From Sphingobacterium hotanense (GTDB lineage: Bacteria > Bacteroidota > Bacteroidia > Sphingobacteriales > Sphingobacteriaceae), in assembly GCF_008274825.1 (NCBI RefSeq), contig NZ_CP030848.1, forward strand, positions 620,001 through 684,000: a stretch of 64,000 nt of DNA, read 5' to 3'. The notes beneath the pieces are model-generated. The model saw nothing but the letters and a program-made list of their open reading frames with translations, searched no databases and was not told the origin of the DNA. The position numbers and the translations under genes are program-made. Below, one piece after another: positions 1 through 8,673 of this stretch. Numbering within the stretch: the first letter of the stretch is position 1; every line of letters starts with the position of its first letter.

Positions 1-1379
1 GCTTCTAATGGGTTTTTAATAATAAATACATCCTTGTCTATAAAGTTGAGGTTTTTGCCCTGTTTATAGCGTAGGTTGGTATTGGTGTTTCTGTCGCCGA
101 TGATTTTACTTGGTTTACGGACGCGAATGGTACCGTGGTCGGTCGTAATAATGACGCGAACATTTTTCTGCGATAACCATTTTAGTACCTCTAATAAGGG
201 AGAGTGTTCGAACCAGGAAAGTGTCAATGAGCGGTAGGCCGCTTCGTCATTAGCAAGTTCGCGGATCATGGCCATATCGGTGCGGGCGTGAGAAAGCATA
301 TCGACAAAATTGTAAACAAACACATTTAAGTCGATCTGCATATGCTTATTGATGTTTTCTAATACATCCCTTCCTTGTTCAAGCGTAATAACCTTGGTAT
401 AGCTATGCTTGATATCGCGGCGATAGATTCGTTTTACTTGATCGGCTAGGAAAACATCTTCGTAGAGGTTCTTGCCACCTTCATCGTCGTCATTCTGCCA
501 TTCTTTTGGGAAGCGTTTCTCCATTTCCAGTGGCGTTAAGCCTGAGAATATAGCGTTCCGAGCGTATTGTGTTGCGGTAGGAAGTATACTGTAATAGCTA
601 TCTTCCTCTTCCACGCGGTAATAATCAGAGATTACCTCATTGATGACCTTCCATTGGTCATAACGTAAGTTGTCGATCAGGAAAAAGAAGGTGGGCTTAT
701 CGGCTTCCATTTTTGGGAAAACCTTCTTCTTAAAAAGCTGATGTGATAAAATAGGTGCTTCTTCTGGGTTTTTCATCCAGTTGAGGTAGTTTTTCTCAAT
801 AAATTTGGAGAACAACAAGTTGGCTTCAGACTTCTGCATGGTCAAGATTTCATGCATGCCCGCATCTTCAAGTTTCTCCAAAGATAATTCCCAATAAAGG
901 AGTTTTTTATAGGCTTCCACCCATTCTTCGTGGTTCAGATCATCGTTCATTCGCATTCCGAGTTGGCGGAAGTCCTGCTGATAGGCCATTGAAGTTCGTT
1001 CGCTCACCAATCGTCTATTTTCGGTGAACTTTTTGATCGTCAGAAGGATTTGCTTCGGATTGACCGGCTTGATCAGGTAATCGTCGATTTTTGCGCCGAT
1101 AGCATCCTCCATCAGGTGCTCTTCTTCGTTTTTCGTTACCAGTACAGTAGGGATAGAAGGGTTGATGGACTTTAAAATGTTCAATGTTTCCAGGCCCGTT
1201 AATCCCGGCATATTTTCATCTAGAAATACTAAGTCGAAGGGTTCGCTTTTGAATGCTTCAACAGCATCGGCACCATTGTTTACGGTTTTGACCTTATAGT
1301 CTTTTTGTTCCAACAATAAAATATGAGGTTTTAAGAACTCAATTTCATCATCAGCCCAAAGTATATGTGTTTTTTGCAT
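1..1379 (-). CDS. porX: PorX, T9SS two-component response regulator with PglZ domain (partial, C-terminus off the left edge)
   Basis: The reverse strand reads from ATG at 1379 without a stop to the window edge, giving 459 codons of a family that is usually about 515-520 residues. The N-terminus is a receiver domain: acidic pair D10/D11 in the WADDE stretch, phospho-acceptor D54 in FLDENMPG, and the K of IKPVNP near residue 105. A linker is followed by a PglZ/alkaline-phosphatase-like domain (FFFLIDNLRYDQW; TTDHGT). In Porphyromonas and Flavobacterium, PorX works with the PorY kinase to control T9SS genes, and its PglZ domain has phosphodiesterase activity. That fits the gldKLMN cluster found about 44 kb away here. 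No porY lies in the window. Confidence 0.93.
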   Translation of the reverse strand, partial: MQKTHILWADDEIEFLKPHILLLEQKDYKVKTVNNGADAVEAFKSEPFDLVFLDENMPGLTGLETLNILKSINPSIPTVLVTKNEEEHLMEDAIGAKIDDYLIKPVNPKQILLTIKKFTENRRLVSERTSMAYQQDFRQLGMRMNDDLNHEEWVEAYKKLLYWELSLEKLEDAGMHEILTMQKSEANLLFSKFIEKNYLNWMKNPEEAPILSHQLFKKKVFPKMEADKPTFFFLIDNLRYDQWKVINEVISDYYRVEEEDSYYSILPTATQYARNAIFSGLTPLEMEKRFPKEWQNDDDEGGKNLYEDVFLADQVKRIYRRDIKHSYTKVITLEQGRDVLENINKHMQIDLNVFVYNFVDMLSHARTDMAMIRELANDEAAYRSLTLSWFEHSPLLEVLKWLSQKNVRVIITTDHGTIRVRKPSKIIGDRNTNTNLRYKQGKNLNFIDKDVFIIKNPLE

Positions 1380-1736
1380 GGAATTTCACTGAATATACTT
1401 GCTAATTTACGTCTTTTTTCTTTGTGACAACGGAATATTAACCTTGCTTAACATTCACGTTGCTGTTTAATTGCTTGATTTGGAAGGCCCATTCGAACAA
1501 GCCTGATAATATTTGACTGTTTTTAATTAGTAATTTAAATCTCAGGGAATAATAGTTTTCTTTTTTGAAATTCTAGTTAATACAACCGTTTGTGTTTTTG
1601 TAGAATTGTCGGGTTTCCACTACCATAAGCCTGATATTCTCTTGATTTTAAGCATTATCTTTACCCCATATGGGGGAAAAGGTCTTTAAACTGTCTTTTT
1701 TGCGCTTTTTTTAACATTAATTAAGTATCATCTATG
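1380..1736. other. Intergenic region between divergent porX and the HD gene
   Basis: About 430 bases separate the divergent porX and HD-protein starts. No plausible gene is present. The region is AT-rich and contains a perfect 12-base palindrome, CCCCATATGGGG, at 1664-1675, placed between the two genes where a regulator of either promoter could bind. Its function is unknown. Confidence 0.5.
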
Positions 1737-1744
1737 TATCTTTG
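1737..1744 (+). promoter_or_regulatory. Probable -7 box of the HD-protein/lpx operon promoter
   Basis: TATCTTTG matches the Bacteroidota -7 consensus TAnnTTTG exactly. The -33 position lies in an AT-rich stretch (TTTTTTAACA) without a clean TTG. Transcription would begin near 1750, about 65 bases before the HD-protein start. Genes from the HD protein to the ABC ATPase follow with gaps of 10-40 bases, so this may be the lead promoter of the lipid A operon. Confidence 0.5.
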
Positions 1745-1816
1745 CACGTATCTTAGCCTAGTATTAGATGGTTTGATGTCAAAACTAGGTTGTGTAAAGT
1801 GCTAGTTATTAGTCAG

Positions 1817-3073
1817 TTGAATAAGAAGAAAATAATAAATGACCCAGTTTACGGATTTGTAACAATTCCGTCGGGTTTCATTTACGATATCATCCAGCAT
1901 CCATTTTTACAGCGTCTACGCTACATAAAACAGGTAAGCATGACCCATTTGGTTTATCCGGGGGCATTGCATACGCGTTTTCAGCATGTTATCGGGGCGA
2001 TGCATTTGATGGGCTTAGCAATCGAAACGCTTCGGGGTAAGGAGGTAGAGATTTCGGAGGAAGAGGAGGAAGCAGCTTTAGCGGCTATTTTGTTGCATGA
2101 TGTGGGCCACGGTCCATTTTCTCATTCGTTGGAGCACACCTTAGTGGAAGGTGTTTCACATGAAATCATTTCAGCTTTGCTGATGGATAAGTTAAATACG
2201 GAATTTGACGGGCGATTAAACCTGGCGATTACCATATTTAACAATAAATACCACCGTAAGTTCTTACATCAGTTGGTGTCTGGGCAACTGGATACCGATC
2301 GGATGGATTATTTAAATAGAGATAGCTTTTTTACCGGTGTATCTGAGGGGGTGATTTCCTTTGATCGTATTATCAAGATGTTGAACGTGAAGGACAATGA
2401 ATTGGTAGTCGAGAGCAAAGGGATCTACTCGGTAGAGAAGTTCTTGATTGCGCGGAGGCTGATGTATTGGCAAGTTTATCTGCATAAGACGGTGATTACC
2501 GCCGAGCAGATGATGATCAAAGCCTTGGCCCGAGCAAAAGAATTGAGTAATCAAGGTGTTAGCTTATTTGCTACGCCAGCACTAGCTCATTTCCTGAAGA
2601 ATCAAATCAACAAGGAAACCTTCCTAGAGGATGAGTCGCATTTGTCCTGGTTTACGCGTTTGGATGATACCGATATTATGTCGGCAATCAAAATCTGGGC
2701 AAGCCACGAAGATCCGATTCTAAGCTTGTTATGTTCAAAAATCGTTCATCGTGAACTGTTCCGAACAGAAATGAGCAAAACGCCTTTTTCTGCCGAATAT
2801 CTGGAAGAAATAAAGGAAAGGGTTCTGAAAACGTTTGATGTCGAGGAAAAAGATTTGGGCTATTTTTTATATGAGCAGGTAGTAGGCAATAGTGCCTATG
2901 ACACCTCGATAAACAGCATTCGTGTGTTGGAGAAGAATGGTCGCCTATGTGATATAGCCGAAGCATCTGATTTATCCAATATTGAAGCGTTGGCGAAACG
3001 TGTAGAAAAATATGCTGTGACCTATCCAAAGGAAATTGGGTATGTTAATGTCGAGATGCTCGAAGATTGTTAA
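1817..3073 (+). CDS. HD-domain phosphohydrolase
   Basis: A 418-residue soluble protein of the COG1078 type HD superfamily, metal-dependent phosphohydrolases related to dNTP triphosphohydrolases. Metal-binding residues are visible as RFQHVIGA and LLHDVGHGPFSH, which give the H...HD part of the signature. No ATG occurs near the N-terminus. The frame is open from TTG 1790, with GTG 1799 and TTG 1817 as alternatives. TTG 1817 is preferred because it begins the protein at NKKKIINDPVYGF, where family similarity seems to start. It precedes lpxD by 18 bases, so it is probably co-transcribed with the lipid A genes. The in vivo substrate cannot be read from the sequence. Confidence 0.85.
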   Translation: MNKKKIINDPVYGFVTIPSGFIYDIIQHPFLQRLRYIKQVSMTHLVYPGALHTRFQHVIGAMHLMGLAIETLRGKEVEISEEEEEAALAAILLHDVGHGPFSHSLEHTLVEGVSHEIISALLMDKLNTEFDGRLNLAITIFNNKYHRKFLHQLVSGQLDTDRMDYLNRDSFFTGVSEGVISFDRIIKMLNVKDNELVVESKGIYSVEKFLIARRLMYWQVYLHKTVITAEQMMIKALARAKELSNQGVSLFATPALAHFLKNQINKETFLEDESHLSWFTRLDDTDIMSAIKIWASHEDPILSLLCSKIVHRELFRTEMSKTPFSAEYLEEIKERVLKTFDVEEKDLGYFLYEQVVGNSAYDTSINSIRVLEKNGRLCDIAEASDLSNIEALAKRVEKYAVTYPKEIGYVNVEMLEDC

Positions 3074-3091
3074 AATACATATAATTACCGA

Positions 3092-4129
3092 ATGCAATTC
3101 ACCGCTGAACAGATAGCAACATTACTGAAAGGAACAGTGGAAGGGAATCCTGCCGTGTTGGTAGATAGTCTTTCCAAAATCGAAGAGTCTAATTCATCGA
3201 GCCTAACCTTTTTGGCCAATCCAAAATACGAGCATTTTATTTATGAGATCGAAGCTGGTATTATCGTTATTAACGAAGACCTTGTCCTGCAAAAACCTGT
3301 GAAATCCACATTAGTTCGTGTAAAGAACGCCTATTCGGCGTTTACCGAACTGCTTAAATTGTATCATGAACTTCGTAATGAGCGTCATGGCATAGATGAA
3401 GCTGTGCATATACACGAAACTGTGCAGATGGGCGAAAGCCCTTATATTGGCGCCTTTGCCTACATCGGCAAGAACGTAAAATTGGGTAATCGCGTTAAGA
3501 TTTATCCGCAAGTTTATATTGGCGATAATGTGCAGATCGGCGACAATACCGTTTTATTTCCTGGAGCAAAGGTCTATGAGGATTGTATCATCGGAAAGTC
3601 GGTAATTGTGCATGCGGGTGCTGTAGTGGGTAGTGACGGCTTCGGTTTTGCGCCGAAAGAAGACGGAACCTATGATAAGATCCCGCAGATTGGGAATGTT
3701 ATTATTGAGGATTTCGTTGAAATTGGAGCAAATACGGTGATTGACCGCGCAACAATGGGGTCGACCGTTATCCGCCAGGGCGTTAAATTGGACAACCTCA
3801 TCCAAATCGCACACAACGTGGAAATCGGGAAAAATACGGTAATTGCAGCACAAACTGGAATTTCCGGTAGCACAAAGGTCGGAGAACACGTTGTCTTAGG
3901 AGGACAGGTTGGTGTGGTAGGCCATATTACGATTGCCAAGGGAACGCAAGTGCAGGCGCAATCTGGTATCAACCGTTCCATTTTAGATGAGAATAAGAAA
4001 TGGGGGGGAAGCCCGGCATTTCCATATAATAATGAGCTACGCTCGCAGGTTCTATATTCCAAATTACCGGAGATGGAACGCCGTTTAGCGGAGCTTGAGA
4101 AGCAATTAAAAGAGAAAAATAATACCTAA
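3092..4129 (+). CDS. lpxD: UDP-3-O-(3-hydroxyacyl)glucosamine N-acyltransferase LpxD
   Basis: This 345-residue cytoplasmic acyltransferase adds the second 3-hydroxyacyl chain from acyl-ACP to UDP-3-O-acylglucosamine, the third step of lipid A synthesis. An N-terminal uridine-binding domain (about 1-100) is followed by a left-handed beta-helix of hexapeptide repeats (about 105-320) and a C-terminal helix rich in Lys and Glu. The catalytic histidine is probably the one in [10 protein letters not shown]. The length is normal for the family. It lies 18 bases after the HD gene and is followed by lpxC/fabZ and lpxA, a standard Bacteroidota order. Confidence 0.96.
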   Translation: MQFTAEQIATLLKGTVEGNPAVLVDSLSKIEESNSSSLTFLANPKYEHFIYEIEAGIIVINEDLVLQKPVKSTLVRVKNAYSAFTELLKLYHELRNERHGIDEAVHIHETVQMGESPYIGAFAYIGKNVKLGNRVKIYPQVYIGDNVQIGDNTVLFPGAKVYEDCIIGKSVIVHAGAVVGSDGFGFAPKEDGTYDKIPQIGNVIIEDFVEIGANTVIDRATMGSTVIRQGVKLDNLIQIAHNVEIGKNTVIAAQTGISGSTKVGEHVVLGGQVGVVGHITIAKGTQVQAQSGINRSILDENKKWGGSPAFPYNNELRSQVLYSKLPEMERRLAELEKQLKEKNNT

Positions 4130-4164
4130 CTTTACCCGAATTACGCAAAACTATAATGATAGAT

Positions 4165-5559
4165 ATGAACGTTAAACAAAGAACCATTAAGTCCGATATC
4201 GAATTTTCGGGTGTTGGGTTGCACACGGGTAAGCAAGTGCACCTGACGTTAAAACCAGCACCGGAGAACCATTGGTATAAATTTAAACGTGTGGATTTAG
4301 ATGGCGAACCTACTGTAAATGTTGACGCTGATAATGTGACAAATACGGCTAGAGGAACAACGATTTCTCAGAATGGCGCATCTGTCAGTACTATCGAGCA
4401 CCTTATGGCTGCCCTTGTGGGTTTGCAGTTGGATAACGTATTGATCGAAATTGATGGCCCTGAAGTGCCAATTCTAGATGGTAGTGCTGCCATCTTCATA
4501 GATAAAATACAAGAAGTAGGTTTCCAAGATCAGGATGCTGATAGAGATTTCTTCGAAGTAACGGATAATATCCATTACAACGATCCTGAGAACAAAGTGG
4601 AAATCGTAGCGATGCCGGTAGATGGCTACCGCATTACTTGTATGATTGATTTCAACTCGCCGGTATTAGGAAGTCAGCACGCTTCCATCACTAACATCGA
4701 TGAGTTTAGCAAAGAAATTGCGTCGTCACGCACATTCTGTTTCTTGCATGAATTAGAAGCTTTAGTAAGTCAGAACCTGATTAAAGGTGGGGACTTATCT
4801 AATGCAATAGTTATTGTCGACAAGGAAATAGAAGAAGATGAGTTGGAGAAACTTCAGGTATTGTTCCATAAGCGCGTGGAAGTTGCGCAAGAAGGAATTT
4901 TGAATAACATCTCATTACGACATCAGAATGAACCTGCCCGTCATAAACTATTGGATATGATCGGTGATTTGGCTTTAGTAGGCAAACCTATCAAGGGGCA
5001 TATCATGGCGGCACGCCCAGGCCATGCGGCAAACGTAGCCTTTGCGAAACGTATTAAAGCGCAAATGAAGCGAGAAAAGAACAAAAAGAATGTGAAGGTC
5101 TATGACCCGAATACGCCGCCGGTGTACGATACGGTTCAGATCATGAACATATTACCTCACCGTCAACCATTCTTGATGATTGATAAGATCTTGGAACTTT
5201 CGGAAACCCACGTTGTTGGTTTGAAGAATGTAACCATGAATGAGGACTTATTTATGGGGCATTTCCCTGGTGCACCATTATTTCCTGGAGTATTGCAAAT
5301 TGAAGCGATGGCTCAAACAGGAGGAATATTGGTTTTAAATACGGTACCTGATCCTGAAAACTGGTTGACTCTATTCTTGAAGATTGAAAACGCAAGATTC
5401 AAGAACCAAGTTGTACCGGGTGATACAGTTATCTTCACTTGTGAATTGTTAGAGCCTATTCGTCGTGGTATTGCACGTATGAAGGGTGTCGGCATGGTTG
5501 GAGACAAAGTGGTGAGTGAAGCTGAATTAATGGCTCAAATCGTGAAGGTAAAAGGATAA
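4165..5559 (+). CDS. lpxC/fabZ: LpxC-FabZ bifunctional fusion: UDP-3-O-acyl-GlcNAc deacetylase / 3-hydroxyacyl-ACP dehydratase
   Basis: The 464-residue protein joins two enzymes. Residues about 1-300 are LpxC, the zinc deacetylase committing to lipid A: TIEHLMAAL supplies one His ligand, HKLLDMIGD supplies His and Asp, and GHIMAARPGH holds the catalytic His. Residues about 320-464 are FabZ: LPHRQPFLMID carries the catalytic His and GHFPGAPLFPGVLQIEAMAQ the Glu. A Lys-rich linker (RIKAQMKREKNKK) separates them. The fusion is typical of Bacteroidota and links use of hydroxyacyl chains in lipid A to fatty acid elongation. ATG 4165 (MNVKQRTIK) is preferred over in-frame ATG 4156 because it fits the usual family start. 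Confidence 0.96.
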   Translation: MNVKQRTIKSDIEFSGVGLHTGKQVHLTLKPAPENHWYKFKRVDLDGEPTVNVDADNVTNTARGTTISQNGASVSTIEHLMAALVGLQLDNVLIEIDGPEVPILDGSAAIFIDKIQEVGFQDQDADRDFFEVTDNIHYNDPENKVEIVAMPVDGYRITCMIDFNSPVLGSQHASITNIDEFSKEIASSRTFCFLHELEALVSQNLIKGGDLSNAIVIVDKEIEEDELEKLQVLFHKRVEVAQEGILNNISLRHQNEPARHKLLDMIGDLALVGKPIKGHIMAARPGHAANVAFAKRIKAQMKREKNKKNVKVYDPNTPPVYDTVQIMNILPHRQPFLMIDKILELSETHVVGLKNVTMNEDLFMGHFPGAPLFPGVLQIEAMAQTGGILVLNTVPDPENWLTLFLKIENARFKNQVVPGDTVIFTCELLEPIRRGIARMKGVGMVGDKVVSEAELMAQIVKVKG

Positions 5560-5569
5560 TTAAAAAGAA

Positions 5570-6364
5570 ATGATTCAACCCTTATCATACATACATCCTG
5601 AAGCTAAAATAGCACAGAATGTAGTCATTGAACCCTTTAGCACCATACACAAGGATGTGGAAATTGGCGAGGGAACGTGGATTGGCTCCAACGTGACCAT
5701 CATGAATGGTGCACGCATTGGTAAAAACTGCCGGATATTTCCTGGGGCAGTAATTTCCGGTGAGCCGCAAGATCTAAAATTTGAAGGCGAGGTCACAACA
5801 GCGGAAATTGGTGATAATACCACGATTCGCGAATGTGTGACTATCAACCGCGGTACGAAAGATCGCTATAGAACCGTAATTGGAAAGAACTGCTTGATTC
5901 AAGCATATAGCCATATTGCGCACGATTGTTTTATCGGCGACAACTGTATCTTCTCTAACTCGAGTACCTTAGCAGGCCATATCACTGTTGGTGATTATGT
6001 GGTGCTTGCAGGGATGGTGGCAGTACATCAGTTTTGTAAAATCGGATCGCACGCCTTCGTTACAGGTGGTACACTTGTGCGCAAGGACGTTCCTCCGTAT
6101 ATTAAAGCAGCGCGCGAGCCTATTTCTTATGCCGGTATCAACTCGGTTGGACTAAGAAGAAGAGGCTACAGCAATGAACAAATTAATGAGATTCAGAACA
6201 TCTACCGTGTGCTGTTTGTTCAACACAGTAATTTAGGTAAGGCTTTGGATATTGTCGAGGCAGAATTTGAAGCAACGGAACTAAGAGATGAGATTCTTGG
6301 CTTCGTCAGAGCTTCTAACCGCGGTGTTGTAAAAGGTTTTGGACAGGGTAGATCGGGTATTTAA
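5570..6364 (+). CDS. lpxA: UDP-GlcNAc acyltransferase LpxA
   Basis: A 264-residue acyltransferase that catalyses the first step of lipid A synthesis, transfer of a 3-hydroxyacyl group from ACP to UDP-GlcNAc. It starts with hexapeptide repeats forming a beta-helix (about 1-190) and ends in a helical domain (about 195-264). The catalytic His is in AYSHIAHDC and the conserved VHQFCKIG motif follows. Length is normal. It starts 10 bases after lpxC/fabZ, so translation is likely coupled. Confidence 0.96.
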   Translation: MIQPLSYIHPEAKIAQNVVIEPFSTIHKDVEIGEGTWIGSNVTIMNGARIGKNCRIFPGAVISGEPQDLKFEGEVTTAEIGDNTTIRECVTINRGTKDRYRTVIGKNCLIQAYSHIAHDCFIGDNCIFSNSSTLAGHITVGDYVVLAGMVAVHQFCKIGSHAFVTGGTLVRKDVPPYIKAAREPISYAGINSVGLRRRGYSNEQINEIQNIYRVLFVQHSNLGKALDIVEAEFEATELRDEILGFVRASNRGVVKGFGQGRSGI

Positions 6365-6382
6365 CTTTAAGCAAGTGATTAT

Positions 6383-7003
6383 TTGAATATAACTTTACAA
6401 GATATTGGTAGAAGGTATAATCGAGAATGGATTTTTAGACATATCGATTATACCTTTTCTTTTGGAAACCGCTACGCTATTTTGGGTCCCAATGGTTCTG
6501 GTAAGTCTACTTTGATTAAGGTGCTGACCGGTGCATTGACCCCGAGTGAAGGAACGCTAGGATACCCAAAGGACGGGAAGGAAGTGGAGATTGAGGAAGT
6601 CTACCGACATACGGCTATTGCAGCGCCTTATGTTGAATTGATTGAGGAATTTACCCTTAGCGAACTGATAGATTTTCATTTTCAATTTAAGCCGCTCCTG
6701 AATGGATTTTCATTAGAAGCCGTTAAGGAATGCTTGGGATTTGGTGAAAATGTATTTCAAAAGGAGATTCGTCATTTCTCCTCAGGGATGAAGCAACGCG
6801 TAAAGCTTGTTTTGGCTTGTTGTTCCGATAGTAAGATTCTTTTCTTGGACGAGCCGACGAGCAATCTGGATAAAGTGGGTGAGGCATGGTATTTAGATTT
6901 AGTAGAGGATACCGTAAAAGACCGCCTGCTGATCATCGGTTCCAATCAAGAACATGAGTATGCCTTCTGCAACGAATATCTTGAAATAATGGATTTTAAA
7001 TAG
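6383..7003 (+). CDS. ABC transporter ATP-binding protein (stand-alone ATPase)
   Basis: A 206-residue single nucleotide-binding domain with Walker A GPNGSGKST (about 36-44), signature FSSGMKQR (about 132-139) and Walker B ILFLDEPTSNLD (about 152-163). No membrane partner is adjacent. It begins with TTG, 18 bases after lpxA, and reads in the same direction, so it is probably transcribed with the lipid A genes. A role in lipid or envelope export is a guess from position only. Small lone ATPases of this form also belong to multidrug or heme-type exporters. Confidence 0.85.
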   Translation: MNITLQDIGRRYNREWIFRHIDYTFSFGNRYAILGPNGSGKSTLIKVLTGALTPSEGTLGYPKDGKEVEIEEVYRHTAIAAPYVELIEEFTLSELIDFHFQFKPLLNGFSLEAVKECLGFGENVFQKEIRHFSSGMKQRVKLVLACCSDSKILFLDEPTSNLDKVGEAWYLDLVEDTVKDRLLIIGSNQEHEYAFCNEYLEIMDFK

Positions 7004-7023
7004 ACAATTTGGGTTACTTTTTA

Positions 7024-7031
7024 TATTTTTG
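7024..7031 (+). promoter_or_regulatory. Candidate -7 box upstream of efp
   Basis: TATTTTTG fits TAnnTTTG and lies 22 bases before the efp ATG. No good TTG is present at the -33 position, so this is weaker than the other promoters listed in this window. Confidence 0.35.
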
Positions 7032-7053
7032 TGACCAATAATTAATATAGACT

Positions 7054-7614
7054 ATGGCAAAAGCTTCAGATGTAAAGAGTGGGAATGTCCTACGTTTTAA
7101 TGGTGAATTAGTAACGGTTGAGGAGTTTATCCACCGTACGCCAGGAAACTTACGTGCGTTCTATCAAGCTAGAATGCGCAATGTGAAGACCGGTAAATTA
7201 GTAGAATACAGATTTAGAACCGATGAAGAGGTAGAGATTGCTCGTGTAGAGACTAACGACTACCAATATTTATATGAGGATGGAGACTTTTTCGTAGTAA
7301 TGGACAACGAGACTTACGAACAGTTCAATATCCCGAAATTGCTTTTCGGAAGCACAGCACGTTTCTTGAAAGAAGGTATGAATGTAATCGTTGCGTTTGA
7401 GAGCGACGAGCCTATCATGGCACAAGCGCCTCAGAACGTTGAATTGGAGATTACTTATACAGAGCCTGCGGTTAAAGGTGATACATCAACAAACGCGTTG
7501 AAAAAAGCAACTGTGGAAACAGGAGTGGAGATCAATGTGCCTTTGTTTATTAACCAAGGTGATAAAGTTAAAGTTGATACGCGTACTGGTGATTACATCG
7601 AACGTGTAAAATAA
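7054..7614 (+). CDS. efp: Translation elongation factor P
   Basis: EF-P relieves ribosome stalling at consecutive prolines. The 186-residue length and three beta-barrel domains are normal. The tip of domain I reads HRTPGNLRAF (28-36), so the position that is Lys34 in E. coli (PGKGQAF) is occupied by Asn32, or by Arg34 if the two extra residues are placed differently. The classical modified lysine is therefore missing. No epmA/epmB or earP gene is nearby. A stem-loop terminator follows the gene. Confidence 0.97.
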   Translation: MAKASDVKSGNVLRFNGELVTVEEFIHRTPGNLRAFYQARMRNVKTGKLVEYRFRTDEEVEIARVETNDYQYLYEDGDFFVVMDNETYEQFNIPKLLFGSTARFLKEGMNVIVAFESDEPIMAQAPQNVELEITYTEPAVKGDTSTNALKKATVETGVEINVPLFINQGDKVKVDTRTGDYIERVK

Positions 7615-7637
7615 TATTTAGGTTTAGGTTGATTATT

Positions 7638-7675
7638 CGGTCTTGTTAGCGCTCAGCTGCAAGGCCGTTTTTTTT
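7638..7675 (+). terminator. Rho-independent terminator after efp
   Basis: CGGTCTTG (7638-7645) pairs with CAAGGCCG (7660-7667) with one G-U, followed by eight T residues. It ends only seven bases before the start of the next gene. Confidence 0.75.
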
Positions 7676-7682
7676 GATACAC

Positions 7683-8258
7683 ATGAAGAAGCAAGAACTA
7701 CGCGAAATCTATAAGGCACGACGCAATGGCTTAACAGCAGAGCAATTGACCTTGTTGGATGAGCAGCTATTAGAGCAATTGCAGCAATATGATTGGTCGG
7801 CAGTTCGGTATCTGCATCTTTATCTATCTATCGAGAAGTTCAAGGAGTTCAATACCTGGCCATTCATTAAATGGATTTGGCAGCAATACCCGGAAATAAC
7901 ATTAGTTACTTCGAAGTCAGATTTTGAAACACATCAGCTTCATCATTATCGTTTAGAGAAGGACGGCAAGCTGCTGAGCAACTCTTGGGGTATACCAGAA
8001 CCTATCGATGCTGAGGAGGTGGCTGTGGAGCTTATCGATGCAGTCCTGACGCCCTTGTTGGTTGTTGATCAGCACGGTAATCGAGTGGGCTATGGAAAGG
8101 GTTTCTACGATCGTTTCTTAGCAAATTGTAGACCCAATGTATTGAAGTTCGGAATATCCTATTTCGAACCTGTTCCGTTGATTGAGGACGTCAATGAATG
8201 GGATGTCGCAATCTCCCGGCTGTTTACTCCCGGTAAAACTTTTTATCTAGAAGGCTAA
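7683..8258 (+). CDS. 5-formyltetrahydrofolate cyclo-ligase
   Basis: This 191-residue enzyme converts 5-formyl-THF to 5,10-methenyl-THF with ATP. The family signature GYGKGFYDRFL is near residue 140, and the N-terminus KKQELREIYKARRNGLT matches the usual KxxLRxxxxxxR pattern. The start is set at ATG 7683. An in-frame TTG at 7674 lies in the T-run of the efp terminator and is unlikely. With the terminator directly upstream, the transcript may depend on read-through or on a promoter inside efp. Confidence 0.93.
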   Translation: MKKQELREIYKARRNGLTAEQLTLLDEQLLEQLQQYDWSAVRYLHLYLSIEKFKEFNTWPFIKWIWQQYPEITLVTSKSDFETHQLHHYRLEKDGKLLSNSWGIPEPIDAEEVAVELIDAVLTPLLVVDQHGNRVGYGKGFYDRFLANCRPNVLKFGISYFEPVPLIEDVNEWDVAISRLFTPGKTFYLEG

Positions 8259-8407
8259 TCCGGACTACAAATCTCAAATTAAAGAGCATTTTCTGCAATT
8301 TCGCCAATATGTAGGCGTTCTGATTGTATTAATGCGATTTAGCATACATGCTATGCAGCACAGAAAGAGGGATAGATCAGAGATCTTTAAGATAATAGAA
8401 ATGACGT

Positions 8408-8546
8408 TGTCTAAAAAGCTATGATTAACATAATTTCGTTATTTACTCCCTGTGATGCTTATTCAAGCATATAACCGGCTAATAGATAAATCAATTAGCC
8501 ACAAGGTTAACATAAGCTTTTTAGACACGTTCTTTCGTAAAGAACG
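8408..8546. repeat. Nested inverted-repeat element in a 415-base gene-free spacer
   Basis: The spacer 8259-8673 has no gene. It holds an outer 13-base perfect inverted repeat, TGTCTAAAAAGCT at 8408-8420 and its complement at 8515-8527. Similarity continues inward (ATGATTAAC against GGTTAACATA) and outward (GACG/CACGTTC). Between the arms are two small hairpins: ATGCTT/AAGCAT (8456-8471) and GGCTAAT/ATTAGCC (8478-8500). Immediately outside is an 8-bp stem with a 3-base CGT loop (8528-8546). The arrangement resembles a small non-autonomous mobile element or a structured RNA. No transposase is present. Confidence 0.55.
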
Positions 8547-8600
8547 AGGAGATTTGAAAAGAGAATTTCATTCATATAATCCTAACTTGTAATAGTTAAA

Positions 8601-8635
8601 GAAAAGGCCTTCCGATTGGATGGCCCTTTTTCTTT
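8601..8635. terminator. Stem-loop with T-runs on both sides, probably bidirectional
   Basis: AAAAGGCCTTCC and GGATGGCCCTTTT flank GATT and form an imperfect GC-rich stem. T-rich tracts follow on both strands. On the minus strand it would back up termination after the serB-like gene. Confidence 0.55.
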
Positions 8636-8645
8636 TGATAAATAT

Positions 8646-8667
8646 AAGCTGTCCTCAAGGGCAGCTT
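8646..8667 (-). terminator. Hairpin directly after the serB-like gene
   Basis: AAGCTGTCC and GGGCAGCTT form a 9-bp stem around TCAA, six bases downstream of the serB-like stop codon on the minus strand. The trailing T-tract is weak, so the second hairpin at 8601-8635 may do the terminating. Confidence 0.5.
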
Positions 8668-8673
8668 TATCTT

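Noticed and set aside
1790..1816. Extended N-terminus of the HD protein from TTG 1790
   Set aside because: The extra nine residues have no family support. TTG 1817 fits better, though this remains uncertain.
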